A stretch of 23,895 nucleotides of DNA. Source: an uncultured Collinsella sp. (GTDB lineage: Bacteria; Actinomycetota; Coriobacteriia; Coriobacteriales; Coriobacteriaceae). The notes beneath the pieces were generated by a model that was not told the origin of the DNA, searched no databases, and worked only from the letters and a program-made list of their open reading frames with translations. The stretch is taken from assembly GCA_900550785.1 (NCBI GenBank), contig URTL01000011.1, positions 1-23,895 on the forward strand, given 5' to 3'. Both the position numbers and the translations under genes were made by a program. Below are positions 15,869 through 23,545 of this stretch, one piece after another (position 1 is the stretch's first letter; every line of letters begins with the position of its first letter).

Positions 15869-16108
15869 ATGAGCGATAACACCAAGCATCTCGCAAAGAA
15901 GTGCGTCAAGGACGCGGGGCCGTGCCTCGCGTTGTGCCTTGCCGGCGCAGCGGTCGCGCTGCTGGTTGTTCTGGGGCCATTCGACGTGCTCCGAAGTGCC
16001 AGTTCTCTGCACGTTTGCATGGCCCTTGCCGGCGCCATGATGACCGGCGGCGTGCTCGATCTGATCTTTTGGGTGTTTGACCCGTTTGGATGGAAGAGCG
16101 AGGGGTAG
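15869..16108 (+). CDS. Small two-TM membrane protein, unknown
   Basis: The 79-residue product has a short charged N-terminus (MSDNTKHLAKKCVKDAG) and two hydrophobic segments, CLALCLAGAAVALLVVLGPF and VCMALAGAMMTGGVLDLIFWVF, then a short charged tail. ATG 15869 has AAGGAG 10 nt upstream, which decides the start over the longer open frame. I do not recognise a family. The next gene on the same strand starts 85 bp later. Confidence 0.7.
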   Translation: MSDNTKHLAKKCVKDAGPCLALCLAGAAVALLVVLGPFDVLRSASSLHVCMALAGAMMTGGVLDLIFWVFDPFGWKSEG

Positions 16109-16193
16109 GTCCCAAAGGATGGAAGGGCTGGAACGGTTGACTTAGTGATCGTGCAGAATGTGGGCTAGCGACTTACAGGGAAGTGGTGATCCG

Positions 16194-16919
16194 ATGACGG
16201 TCTATGTGACGGGCGATATTCACGGCGGCGTCGACATGCAAAAGCTTCGCGACTGGGATCTTGGGGATGGTCTGACAAGTGACGACTATCTCATCATCGC
16301 GGGCGACTTTGGCTTTCCGTGGGATTTCTCTGCCGAGGAATGTGCCGACATCGCCTGGCTGGAGTCGCGCCCCTATACCGTGCTGTTTGTCGACGGCAAC
16401 CACGAGCGTTTCGATCACTGGTCGGAGCGCCCCATGGAGCTGTGGCACGGCGGCCTGACGCAGCGTCTGTCGGACACCTCGCCCATCCGACGCCTGACGC
16501 GCGGTGAGGTTTTTGAGCTCGACGGCTCAACGATCTTTACCATGGGCGGCGCCACGAGCGTGGATAAGGAATACCGCATTCCGTATTCCAGCTGGTGGCC
16601 GCAGGAGCTGCCGGACGAGCGCAACTTTGAGGAGGCGCGGGCAAAGCTCGACAGCGTGGGTTGGAAGGTCGACTATGCGATCACCCATACCTGCTCCACG
16701 CGCATGCTTTCGCCCACGCTTTACCCGGCACCTGGCTGGAATTATCCCGATGTCGATCGACTCACCACGTTTTTCGATGAGCTGGAAGACCGCTTGGACT
16801 ACAAGCGCTGGTACTACGGGCATTTTCATCGGGATACCAACCCGGCCGAGAGTCACACCGTGCTCTACGACCGCATCGTTCGCTTGGGCGACGAACTCCA
16901 GCCCTGGGATGTTGCGTAG
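16194..16919 (+). CDS. Calcineurin-like metallophosphoesterase
   Basis: The 241-residue product has the metallophosphoesterase metal-ligand order: VYVTGDIHGG (D8, H10), IIAGDFGFPW, FVDGNHERFDH, ITHTCSTRM and WYYGHFHRD. It is a different subgroup from the YfcE protein at 3102-3650, and the ligand spacing resembles general phosphodiesterases or phosphatases rather than an assigned enzyme. ATG 16194 has GGGAAGTGG upstream; an upstream ATG at 16158 lacks a site. Substrate unknown. It is convergent with gluQ, 15 bp apart, with no clear terminator between them. Confidence 0.9.
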   Translation: MTVYVTGDIHGGVDMQKLRDWDLGDGLTSDDYLIIAGDFGFPWDFSAEECADIAWLESRPYTVLFVDGNHERFDHWSERPMELWHGGLTQRLSDTSPIRRLTRGEVFELDGSTIFTMGGATSVDKEYRIPYSSWWPQELPDERNFEEARAKLDSVGWKVDYAITHTCSTRMLSPTLYPAPGWNYPDVDRLTTFFDELEDRLDYKRWYYGHFHRDTNPAESHTVLYDRIVRLGDELQPWDVA

Positions 16920-16934
16920 AGGCGGGGTGGCTGG

Positions 16935-17945
16935 CTACTCGACCGTTACAGTGATGTTTTCCCGGTGCGCGCGGATAACATCCCAGCTAAAGTGCTCGAC
17001 CAGTTGCTCGGCAGAGCGCGGCGTGGCGTCCGGCGCGATGCCCGTTTGCCCGGCGAGCCAGCCCAGCAGTGCTTCGGGCGTACCAAAGCGGGCGCGGAGC
17101 TCGCCCAGGTCCAGATCGCGGTCGCGCTTGGAAAGGCGGCGGCCGTCCGGCGACATGAGCAGCGGAATGTGCGCGTAGTGCGGCGTGGGCAGTCCCAGCA
17201 GATGCTGCAGGTAGATTTGGCGGGGCGTGGAGCCCAGCAGGTCGCATCCGCGTACGATCTCGGTAATACCCATGGCGGCGTCATCGACCACCACGGCCAG
17301 CTGATAGGCAAACACGCCGTCGCTGCGGCGCACCAAAAAGTCGCCGCACTCGGTGGCGAGTGCCTCGCATTGGGCCCCGTACGTGCGGTCCACGAATTCG
17401 ATCACGTCGCCCGCGAGGTCGTCGACGACGGGCACGCGCAGGCGCGTGGCCGGAGCGCGCAGGATGCTGCGGCGGGCAACCTCTTCGGCAGAAAGGCCTC
17501 GGCAGGCGCCGCGGTAGATGGGTGTGCCGTCGCTCGCGTGCGGTGCGCTCGCGGCGTGGAGTTCGGCGCGCGTGCAAAAGCAGGGATAGGTGAGGCCGGC
17601 GTCTTGCAGCTGGCGCAGGGCGTCCTCGTACAGGTCCAGGCGATCGTGCTGGTAGTAGGGGCCTTCGTCCCACTCAAGCCCCAGCCAAGCTAGGTCGTCA
17701 ATCAATTGGGCGGCAAGTTCCGGGCGCTTGCAGCGATCGTCCAGGTCCTCGATGCGCAGCACGATGCTGCCGCCCTGACTGCGGGCCGAAAGCCACGCGC
17801 ACAGGCAGCTGAACACGTTGCCCAGGTGCATGCGGCCCGAGGGCGACGGGGCAAAACGGCCCACGACAGGTGCGGCAACGGAGGCAGGCTGCGTCGTTGG
17901 CGCATCCGCGGCGGGCGTTGGTATGTTGCGTGTTTTGATATCCAT
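16935..17945 (-). CDS. gluQ: Glutamyl-Q tRNA(Asp) synthetase (GluQ-RS)
   Basis: GluQ-RS charges glutamate onto the queuosine base of tRNA-Asp. It is a GluRS paralogue lacking the anticodon-binding domain, which explains the 336-residue length. The HIGH-type signature is GRFAPSPSGRMHLGN (29-43), the zinc site CFC...YRGAC is typical of this enzyme, and the KMSKS-type loop is RRLSKRDRD. IRIEDLDD and VRGCDLLGSTPRQIYL also fit. About 27 residues of low-complexity sequence precede the catalytic start, compared with a few in E. coli. The ATG has no ribosome binding site and sits just after TATACT, so the mRNA may be leaderless. Confidence 0.93.
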   Translation of the reverse strand: MDIKTRNIPTPAADAPTTQPASVAAPVVGRFAPSPSGRMHLGNVFSCLCAWLSARSQGGSIVLRIEDLDDRCKRPELAAQLIDDLAWLGLEWDEGPYYQHDRLDLYEDALRQLQDAGLTYPCFCTRAELHAASAPHASDGTPIYRGACRGLSAEEVARRSILRAPATRLRVPVVDDLAGDVIEFVDRTYGAQCEALATECGDFLVRRSDGVFAYQLAVVVDDAAMGITEIVRGCDLLGSTPRQIYLQHLLGLPTPHYAHIPLLMSPDGRRLSKRDRDLDLGELRARFGTPEALLGWLAGQTGIAPDATPRSAEQLVEHFSWDVIRAHRENITVTVE

Positions 17946-17952
17946 GCGGACG

Positions 17953-17958
17953 AGTATA
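17953..17958 (-). promoter_or_regulatory. -10 element immediately before gluQ
   Basis: TATACT on the minus strand ends 7 bp before the A of the gluQ ATG (17945). Initiation at the usual distance would start transcription at or one base before the start codon. No good -35 box is visible. Confidence 0.45.
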
Positions 17959-18079
17959 GCGCGGGGTGAGGTGGGGGGCGTCGTCGATGCTCGCGAGTTG
18001 CCGAGGCTGCGTGTTGTGCGTGCCGGACCACCGGCTCGGCACCTTAATCATCGTCAATCAATCTAGCCCTCAAACGACA

Positions 18080-18115
18080 GAAACCCCGGCAGCTCTTCGC
18101 AACTGCCGGGGTTTC
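18080..18115. repeat. Strong hairpin with no assigned gene
   Basis: A perfect 13-bp stem (18080-18092 with 18103-18115, GAAACCCCGGCAG) around CTCTTCGCAA. No T-tract follows on the plus strand, and only scattered T residues on the minus strand. No gene ends nearby on either strand; gluQ starts on one side and reads away. Confidence 0.7.
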
Positions 18116-18285
18116 CGCGGAAAAGGGGGACATGATCCTCAAGCGAACGGCAAAGGGGCAAACCGTTTTCACTCAACTGCTTTATGCCCCTCGCTCGCCG
18201 GCTTAATCGGCTCACGCCGTGCCCACACAAAGCCGCTACAGCTGTGACGGAGCTATGAAGTGGTATCTATTGCCGGAGCGGGCTA

Positions 18286-18338
18286 TGCCAAGGAGTGTCC
18301 CAGATTGCCGGCAAATAAGGAACGTCCCCAGGTGCCAG
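18286..18338. repeat. 53-bp dispersed repeat, copy 1
   Basis: It begins TGCCAAGGAGTGTCCC and ends GTGCCAG, and matches 20860-20912 at 44 of 53 positions in the same orientation without gaps. Within the unit AAGGAGTGTCCC and AAGGAACGTCCCC are degenerate direct repeats, each preceded by TGCC. Confidence 0.88.
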
Positions 18339-18388
18339 CCGCGGGCGTGACTTTCGTCCCGTTTGATACTCCGCTGACCTAGATGTTC

Positions 18389-18417
18389 GTCACATGAACC
18401 CGCAAACGTGGGACAAT
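18389..18417 (+). promoter_or_regulatory. Candidate promoter of the DUF2207 gene
   Basis: GTCACA (18389-18394) and GACAAT (18412-18417) are 17 bp apart, each four of six to consensus. The -35 lies in a small dyad GTTC-GTCACAT-GAAC. The predicted start is about 28 bp before the ATG at 18452. Confidence 0.35.
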
Positions 18418-18451
18418 GACGCTACTGGTATCACAGACAAAGGATGTGCCT

Positions 18452-20398
18452 ATGAACGCTCCCGTTGCCAAGACCTGTCGGCAGCGACGCCTGTTTGCGC
18501 GATTTGCTTCCGTCTGCGCGCTCGTTGCGCTTGCGTTGTTGCTGCTGCCTGCCGCCGCGCACGCCGACGGCTACTCCATGACCCAAACCTACATCGGCGC
18601 CACGGTCGAGGCCGATGGCTCGCTGACCGTTGTCGAGGGACGCCAGTTCGATTTCGATGACGATATCAACGGCGTGTTTTGGGAGATCAATGCGGGCACC
18701 AACCAGCAGGGCGGCGCGGCGGGCGTCGACGTGCTGAGCGTCGAGGAAGAGGACACCGCGTTTAACAAAGTCGATAGCGCGAACAAGGGCGACTCTGGCG
18801 TCTACACGGTCGAGCAGACCGGTGACGGCGTAAAGATCAAGGTTTTCAGCCCCCACGAGAGCGGCGAAAGCGCGGTCTATTACGTGAGCTACACCATGAC
18901 CGGTGCGGTCATGAACTGGGCCGATACCGCCGAGCTTTACTGGAAATTCGTCGGCGACGGCTGGTCGGCGGATTCCGATGACGTCGAGATGGAAGTTCAC
19001 TTCGCAAATGCCGCTGCCGGGACGGCGGCCGTCAAGGGCGACAACTTCCGCGCATGGGGCCACGGTCCGCTGACGGGCGACGTGTCGCTCGATGAGGACG
19101 AGCCCATGGTCACCTATACCATTCCCTGCGTGCATCAGGGCGAATTCGCCGAGGCACGCATCACCTTCCCCAGCGACTGGGTGCCGCAGCTTGCCGCCTC
19201 GGGCGAAGAGCGCATGTCAACGATCCTGAGCGAAGAGAAGGAATGGGCCGACGAGGCCAACGCCCGCCGTGAGCACGCGCGTGCGGTTGCCAGCGCGATT
19301 GCCGTGGTGTGTGTTGTTGTGGCGGTTGCCTATACCGGTGTGATCGTGATGCTCAAGCTGCGCAGGCCCAAGCCCAAGCCGCTCTTCCAGGACGAGTACT
19401 TCCGCGATGTGCCCTCGGCCGACCATCCCGCGGTGCTTGCAGCTCTTATGAGCTGGAACGACGTGCCCGATCAGGCATATATCGCCACACTGATGAAGCT
19501 GACCGACGACCGCGTGATCAAGCTGGAAGAAGCGACCGAGACCAAGAAGAAGGGTCTGCTCCGTCGCGAAAAAGAGGAGCAGACGTATCGCATCACAGTG
19601 ACCGATGAGGCTTGGAAGGCTGCCAAGAAGGACGGCATCGATCGTGATGTGCTCAAGGTCTTCTTCGCCGGCGTTAAGCCCGATAAGGACGGAGTCCGTT
19701 CGCGCACGTTTAGCGAGCTGGAGGAGTACGCTAACGAGCGCACCACATCTGTTGGCGACAAGCTCGAGGACTATCAGAGCACGGTTAAGGGCAAGCTGGA
19801 GGCGCGCGAGCTTATTGCTTCGGATGGCACTATCGCGATGGTGGCCGGCCTGGTTCTCGGCATCATCATTGTCTTTGGCATTCTGGGCTCTCTGTTCTAT
19901 ACCGACTTTGCGGATGCCAACGTCGGTGCCGCTATGATCTCGATCCCCGTCACGATCGTGGGCTTTGTCCTGAGCTGCACCTTCCGCCGTTACACGCCGG
20001 AGGGCGCCGAGGTAGCGGCTCGCTGCAAGGCGCTTAAGCATTGGCTCGAGGACTTTACGCGCCTGAAGGAGGCCATCCCCAGCGATCTGATTCTGTGGAA
20101 CAAGCTGCTGGTGATGGGCGTTGCCCTGGGCGTTTCGAAAGAAGTGCTGCGACAGCTGGCCGAGGCCGTGCCTGCGGACCTGCGCAACAGCGACGATTTC
20201 TACGACAACTACCCCTGCTACTGGTGGTATTACCATCACTACGGCAACGAGTCTCCGCTCGATTCGTTCAATGATGTGTATCACGAGACCATCCGCGAGC
20301 TGGCTTCGAGTTCCGATAGCTCGAGCGGCGGCAGCGGCGGCGGCTTCTCTGGCGGCGGTGGTGGCGGCGTCGGCGGAGGCGGCGGCGGAACGTTCTAG
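18452..20398 (+). CDS. DUF2207 domain membrane protein with Gly-rich tail
   Basis: A 648-residue exported membrane protein. A signal peptide (about 1-40, ending AAAHADGYS) precedes a beta-rich extracellular domain (TYIGATVEADGSLTVVEGRQFDFDDDINGVFWEI), matching DUF2207. A membrane segment (about 276-300) leads to a cytoplasmic part with a winged-helix-like stretch (VLAALMSWNDVPDQAYIATLMKLTDDRVIKLEE). Two further membrane segments (about 460-483 and 489-512) follow, then a helical region and a Ser/Gly tail (SSGGSGGGFSGGGGGG) of the kind seen throughout this family. ATG 18452 has AAAGGA upstream at 9 nt. Function is unknown; an envelope role is inferred from topology. It appears to be a single-gene unit. 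Confidence 0.9.
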   Translation: MNAPVAKTCRQRRLFARFASVCALVALALLLLPAAAHADGYSMTQTYIGATVEADGSLTVVEGRQFDFDDDINGVFWEINAGTNQQGGAAGVDVLSVEEEDTAFNKVDSANKGDSGVYTVEQTGDGVKIKVFSPHESGESAVYYVSYTMTGAVMNWADTAELYWKFVGDGWSADSDDVEMEVHFANAAAGTAAVKGDNFRAWGHGPLTGDVSLDEDEPMVTYTIPCVHQGEFAEARITFPSDWVPQLAASGEERMSTILSEEKEWADEANARREHARAVASAIAVVCVVVAVAYTGVIVMLKLRRPKPKPLFQDEYFRDVPSADHPAVLAALMSWNDVPDQAYIATLMKLTDDRVIKLEEATETKKKGLLRREKEEQTYRITVTDEAWKAAKKDGIDRDVLKVFFAGVKPDKDGVRSRTFSELEEYANERTTSVGDKLEDYQSTVKGKLEARELIASDGTIAMVAGLVLGIIIVFGILGSLFYTDFADANVGAAMISIPVTIVGFVLSCTFRRYTPEGAEVAARCKALKHWLEDFTRLKEAIPSDLILWNKLLVMGVALGVSKEVLRQLAEAVPADLRNSDDFYDNYPCYWWYYHHYGNESPLDSFNDVYHETIRELASSSDSSSGGSGGGFSGGGGGGVGGGGGGTF

Positions 20399-20511
20399 CG
20401 AGCGCTTGCTTTGGGGTGGATCTTTCTGGGCGGTTGCCAGGGAAGATTCATCCCATTTTTGTGCATCGAAACGGGCCATACTTTCCGCTGCGGACCTTCG
20501 CGCAAGGGGCA

Positions 20512-20741
20512 GTGGGCAAAAAATGCCAAATATGAGTACTGTTGCCTAGATTGTCACATTTGTTTGTACTAAATAATGGACTCCTAACGATATTATTTCT
20601 CGTTAGGAGTCCATTTTATTGTACATTTGGGGAGATACGTTAGTTCATCCGACGTGCCGAGACGCCTAAGAGACCCGAAAAAGCCGAATTGCGCTGCTAC
20701 TAAAAAGGTAACAGTACTCATTTTTGATGCTTTTTGACCAC
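20512..20741. repeat. MITE-like element with terminal inverted repeats
   Basis: Ends 20512-20547 and 20706-20741 are inverted repeats matching at 29 of 36 positions, with an identical inner part ATGAGTACTGTT. The similarity fades outward over about 10 more bases. A strong hairpin (20565-20625) lies between them. No transposase is present and I see no target-site duplication, so a non-autonomous element is an inference. Confidence 0.65.
20565..20625. terminator. Large hairpin inside the MITE-like element, possible terminator
   Basis: Arms of 26 bp (20565-20590 and 20600-20625) pair with three mismatches; the inner 15 bp (ATGGACTCCTAACGA) are perfect around a 9-nt loop. TTTATT after the inner stem could act as a weak U-tract for DUF2207 transcripts, but it lies about 170 bp past the stop. 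Confidence 0.5.
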
Positions 20742-20818
20742 AGCTATTTGCAGACCCCCTATAGGGCGATGCCAACGAGGGCTTCGGCGGCCGTTTTGAT
20801 CAAGACTGTCCCCAGCGA

Positions 20819-20849
20819 CTAGTCATTTAAGAACGTCCCCAATGACTAG
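20819..20849. repeat. 31-bp palindromic repeat, copy 2
   Basis: CTAGTCATT (20819-20827) and AATGACTAG (20841-20849) are perfect 9-bp inverted arms around a 13-nt centre. Its reverse complement matches 1320-1350 at 30 of 31 positions. It is 10 bp from the 53-bp repeat copy 2. Confidence 0.88.
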
Positions 20850-20859
20850 GTGTGGTTGC

Positions 20860-20912
20860 TGCCAAGGAGTGTCCCGGGGTGCCGGCATAAAAGGAGCGTC
20901 CCTAACTGCCAG
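20860..20912. repeat. 53-bp dispersed repeat, copy 2
   Basis: It matches 18286-18338 at 44 of 53 positions without gaps. It ends 2 bp before the stop codon of the GNAT gene, so it directly abuts that gene's 3' end. Confidence 0.88.
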
Positions 20913-20914
20913 AT

Positions 20915-21556
20915 TTAGGCTGTTAGGTCGAGTTCGTAGAGAAAGCTTTCGCGCGGCATATTGTGGCGGCGTTCCTCGCGGTTGGCGCGGTGCGTAGACG
21001 TGCGCTTAAAGCCGTGCAGCTCGTAGAACTTCCACGAGCAGTTGGAGTCGGTGTACAGGTGCGCCCTCGTCGCTCCAAGCGAGGACAGGTGCGAGACCGC
21101 GGCATCGAGCAGAACCGTGCCAACGCCCAGGCCATGGACGTCGCGATCCACGGCAAGCAGCGTGACCTCGTTGTCGTGCGGCAACGGGCTGCTCTCGAGC
21201 AGACGGTTGTTGGTTCGGATGGTTGCGCGCACAAACGAGAGATACTCGGCGCAGGCATCAGGCTCCAGCTCACGCATCTGCGATAGCAGTGCGCGTTCGG
21301 TATCCATCCAATGCTCGTTGATAGTGACGCCGGAGTTCTGTCCTGCGCGTGCAAGTGCAATGCCGCGCGCCTCGCCGTCAATCACCGCAACCTGTGAAAA
21401 CGTCGACGACGAAAGGCAATAGGCGAGGTCGCACGCGGCCTCGAGGCGGTTGTACTCATCGTTATCCGAATTGTTATGCCAAAGCTGCTGCAGAATCAGC
21501 GCGATGGCGTCGAAGTCTTCGGTATCAAACGGTCGGTAGAGAACCCGCGAGACCAT
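20915..21556 (-). CDS. GNAT family N-acetyltransferase
   Basis: The 213-residue product ends with a GNAT fold: VTLLAVDRDVHGLGVGTVLLDAAVSHLSSLGATRAHLYTDSNCSWKFYELHGFKRTS contains the acetyl-CoA loop (HGLGVGT), the following helix and the YELHGF motif. The N-terminal part (YRPFDTEDFDAIALILQQLW) is also typical. Between them is a helical insertion of about 40 residues (MDTERALLSQMRELEPDACAEYLSFVRATIR). GAAAGAGG precedes the ATG. It diverges from purH and does not share its pathway in any visible way. Substrate unknown. Confidence 0.88.
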   Translation of the reverse strand: MVSRVLYRPFDTEDFDAIALILQQLWHNNSDNDEYNRLEAACDLAYCLSSSTFSQVAVIDGEARGIALARAGQNSGVTINEHWMDTERALLSQMRELEPDACAEYLSFVRATIRTNNRLLESSPLPHDNEVTLLAVDRDVHGLGVGTVLLDAAVSHLSSLGATRAHLYTDSNCSWKFYELHGFKRTSTHRANREERRHNMPRESFLYELDLTA

Positions 21557-21736
21557 GGTGCCTCTTTCTTTTGCGGATGCATATCGAGCACAGTTCTACC
21601 ACGCCATTGGCATCAAATTATGGTGCCCCTGTGTTCCATGAACTCACCGTTCCCGGTGCCGTGCCATCCCCTCCGCTCGCAAACTTTTTCTGCACATGCG
21701 CCCGTTGCGGGGTGCATCGATGCGCTCGATGCGCTA

Positions 21737-21758
21737 CATTGAATCAGTATTTTCAATG
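21737..21758. promoter_or_regulatory. Dyad in the GNAT-purH divergent region
   Basis: CATTGAA (21737-21743) and TTCAATG (21752-21758) are perfect inverted arms around 8 bp. It is one of the few AT-rich spots in the 276-bp divergent gap, 75 bp upstream of purH, and is a candidate operator. Confidence 0.35.
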
Positions 21759-21832
21759 CCGCTGCGCGAGCGCTGCAGATCGACGTATCACCGACTCACA
21801 GAGCACGGCGGCGTACCAGACAGGAGGACTGC

Positions 21833-23440
21833 ATGGGATCTGATGTGAAGATCGCACGCGCGTTGATCTCGGTTACCGATAAGACGGGCGTCGTCGATTT
21901 CGCACGGACGCTGGTCGATGACTTTGGCGTCGAGATCATCTCTACGGGCGGCACGGCTCGTGCCATTGAGGACGCGGGCGTTCCCGTAACCCCCATCGAG
22001 GAGTTCACGGGCTATCCCGAGATGATGGACGGCCGCGTTAAGACCCTGCACCCCAAGGTTCATGGCGCGCTGCTGGCCCGCCGCGATTCCGAGCAGCACA
22101 TGCAGGAGGCCGCTGAGCACGGCATTAAGCTGATCGACCTGGTCGTCGTCAACCTGTACGAGTTCGAGAAGACCGTCGCCAACCCCGAGGTCACCTTCGC
22201 GGACGCCATCGAGCACATCGACATCGGTGGCCCCTCCATGCTGCGTTCTGCCGCCAAGAATGCCACGAGCGTTACCGTCATTTCCGACCCGGCCGACTAT
22301 GATGCCGTCCTAGCCGAGATGCACGAGACCGGTGGCTGCACCACGCTTTCCACCCGTCGTCGCCTGCAGGTGAAGGTCTACCAGACCACCGCCGCCTACG
22401 ACACGGCTATCTCCCGTTGGCTTGCCGCCCAGGCAAGCGACGTGGCGGACACCTCTGCCAAGCTCGAGATCTCGCTGGAGAAGGTCGACGACCTGCGCTA
22501 TGGCGAGAACCCGCAGCAGAAGGCCACGGTCTATCGCTTTGCCGAGGGTTGCGAGAACACCGCGAGCTCGCAGTTCCCGCTCGTGGGCTCCGAGCAGATC
22601 CAGGGCAAGCCGCTCAGCTACAACAACTATCTGGATGCCGACGCCGCTTGGAACCTGGTCCGCGAGTTCGACGAGCCGGCCTGCGTGATTCTCAAGCACC
22701 AGAACCCCTGCGGCTCCGCCGTTGCCGAGGACATTACGTCCGCTTACGACCGCGCCTTCGCCTGCGATCCCAAGAGCGCCTTCGGCGGCATCATTGCCTG
22801 CAACCGCGAGGTTCCCTTTGATCTGGTTGAGCACTTTGCCGATCAGAACAAGCAGTTCGTCGAGGTCATCATCGCCCCGAGCTACACCGCCGAGGCGCTC
22901 GAGCGCATGGCCAAGCGCCCCAACCTGCGCGTGTTGGCGACCGGCGGCGTGGACCACGGCGCTCAGGTGGAGCTGCGCTCCGTCGACGGCGGCATGCTGG
23001 TGCAGGAGGTCGACCACGTGACCGAGGATCCCGCGACCTTTACGTTCCCCACCGACCGCAAGCCCACCGACGCCGAGATGGCCGAGCTCGAGTTTGCCTG
23101 GAAGGTCTGCAAGGGCGTTAAGTCCAACGCCATCCTGGTCTCCAAGGGTAAGGCCGGCATTGGCATGGGCCCGGGTCAGCCTAACCGCGTTGACTCTGCG
23201 CTACTTGCCTGCGAGCGTGCCGAGGACTTCTGCGAGCGTGAGGGCGTGGAGAAGGGCGGCTTTGCCTGCGCAAGCGACGCATTCTTCCCGTTCCGCGACA
23301 ACGTCGACGTGCTTGCCGCGCACGGCGTGACCTGCATCATCCAGCCCGGCGGCTCCAAGCGCGATGACGAGAGCATTCAGGCCTGCAACGAGCACAATAT
23401 TGCTATGGTCTTTACCGGCGCCCGCCACTTTAGGCACTAA
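21833..23440 (+). CDS. purH: Bifunctional AICAR transformylase / IMP cyclohydrolase PurH
   Basis: PurH performs the last two steps of IMP synthesis, formylating AICAR with 10-formyl-THF and closing the ring. It also recycles the AICAR made by HisF. At 535 residues the length is normal. The N-terminal cyclohydrolase domain shows [51 protein letters not shown] and [16 protein letters not shown]. The C-terminal transformylase domain shows YGENPQQKA, the catalytic KHQNPCG (K288, H289), [13 protein letters not shown] and [13 protein letters not shown]. The end FTGARHFRH is standard. CAGGAGG lies 6 nt before the ATG. A terminator follows, so it looks monocistronic here. Confidence 0.98.
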   Translation: MGSDVKIARALISVTDKTGVVDFARTLVDDFGVEIISTGGTARAIEDAGVPVTPIEEFTGYPEMMDGRVKTLHPKVHGALLARRDSEQHMQEAAEHGIKLIDLVVVNLYEFEKTVANPEVTFADAIEHIDIGGPSMLRSAAKNATSVTVISDPADYDAVLAEMHETGGCTTLSTRRRLQVKVYQTTAAYDTAISRWLAAQASDVADTSAKLEISLEKVDDLRYGENPQQKATVYRFAEGCENTASSQFPLVGSEQIQGKPLSYNNYLDADAAWNLVREFDEPACVILKHQNPCGSAVAEDITSAYDRAFACDPKSAFGGIIACNREVPFDLVEHFADQNKQFVEVIIAPSYTAEALERMAKRPNLRVLATGGVDHGAQVELRSVDGGMLVQEVDHVTEDPATFTFPTDRKPTDAEMAELEFAWKVCKGVKSNAILVSKGKAGIGMGPGQPNRVDSALLACERAEDFCEREGVEKGGFACASDAFFPFRDNVDVLAAHGVTCIIQPGGSKRDDESIQACNEHNIAMVFTGARHFRH

Positions 23441-23469
23441 GTTTCGCCCCGGAACAAAATAATCTCTGC

Positions 23470-23505
23470 AAAAGACGGCTGCTCCGTTTGGAGGGCCGTC
23501 TTTTT
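23470..23505 (+). terminator. Rho-independent terminator after purH
   Basis: AAAAGACGGC (23470-23479) pairs with GCCGTCTTTT (23495-23504), with an inner CTCC/GGAG stem around GTTT, followed by T residues. It ends about 40 bp before the next start. Confidence 0.9.
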
Positions 23506-23545
23506 GGTATAAGAGGACGGAATGACTAACACGAAAGGTACAACC

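Larger units (their letters stand above)
18116..18451. other. Non-coding gap upstream of the DUF2207 gene
   Basis: Together with the hairpin above this is part of a gap of about 500 bp between gluQ and the DUF2207 gene. It holds GGGGCA (18155-18160) inverted with TGCCCC (18185-18190), the 53-bp dispersed repeat at 18286-18338 and a candidate promoter at 18389-18417. I see no convincing ORF. Confidence 0.6.
20399..20914. other. Repeat-rich intergenic region
   Basis: A gap of about 515 bp between the DUF2207 and GNAT genes. In order it holds a roughly 230-bp element with terminal inverted repeats, a second 31-bp palindrome and a second 53-bp repeat. Short frames here run through the repeats and do not look like proteins. 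Confidence 0.8.

Noticed and set aside
20593..20775. 60-codon minus-strand frame as a small protein
   Set aside because: It lies across the hairpin and one terminal repeat of the MITE-like element and has no ribosome binding site.
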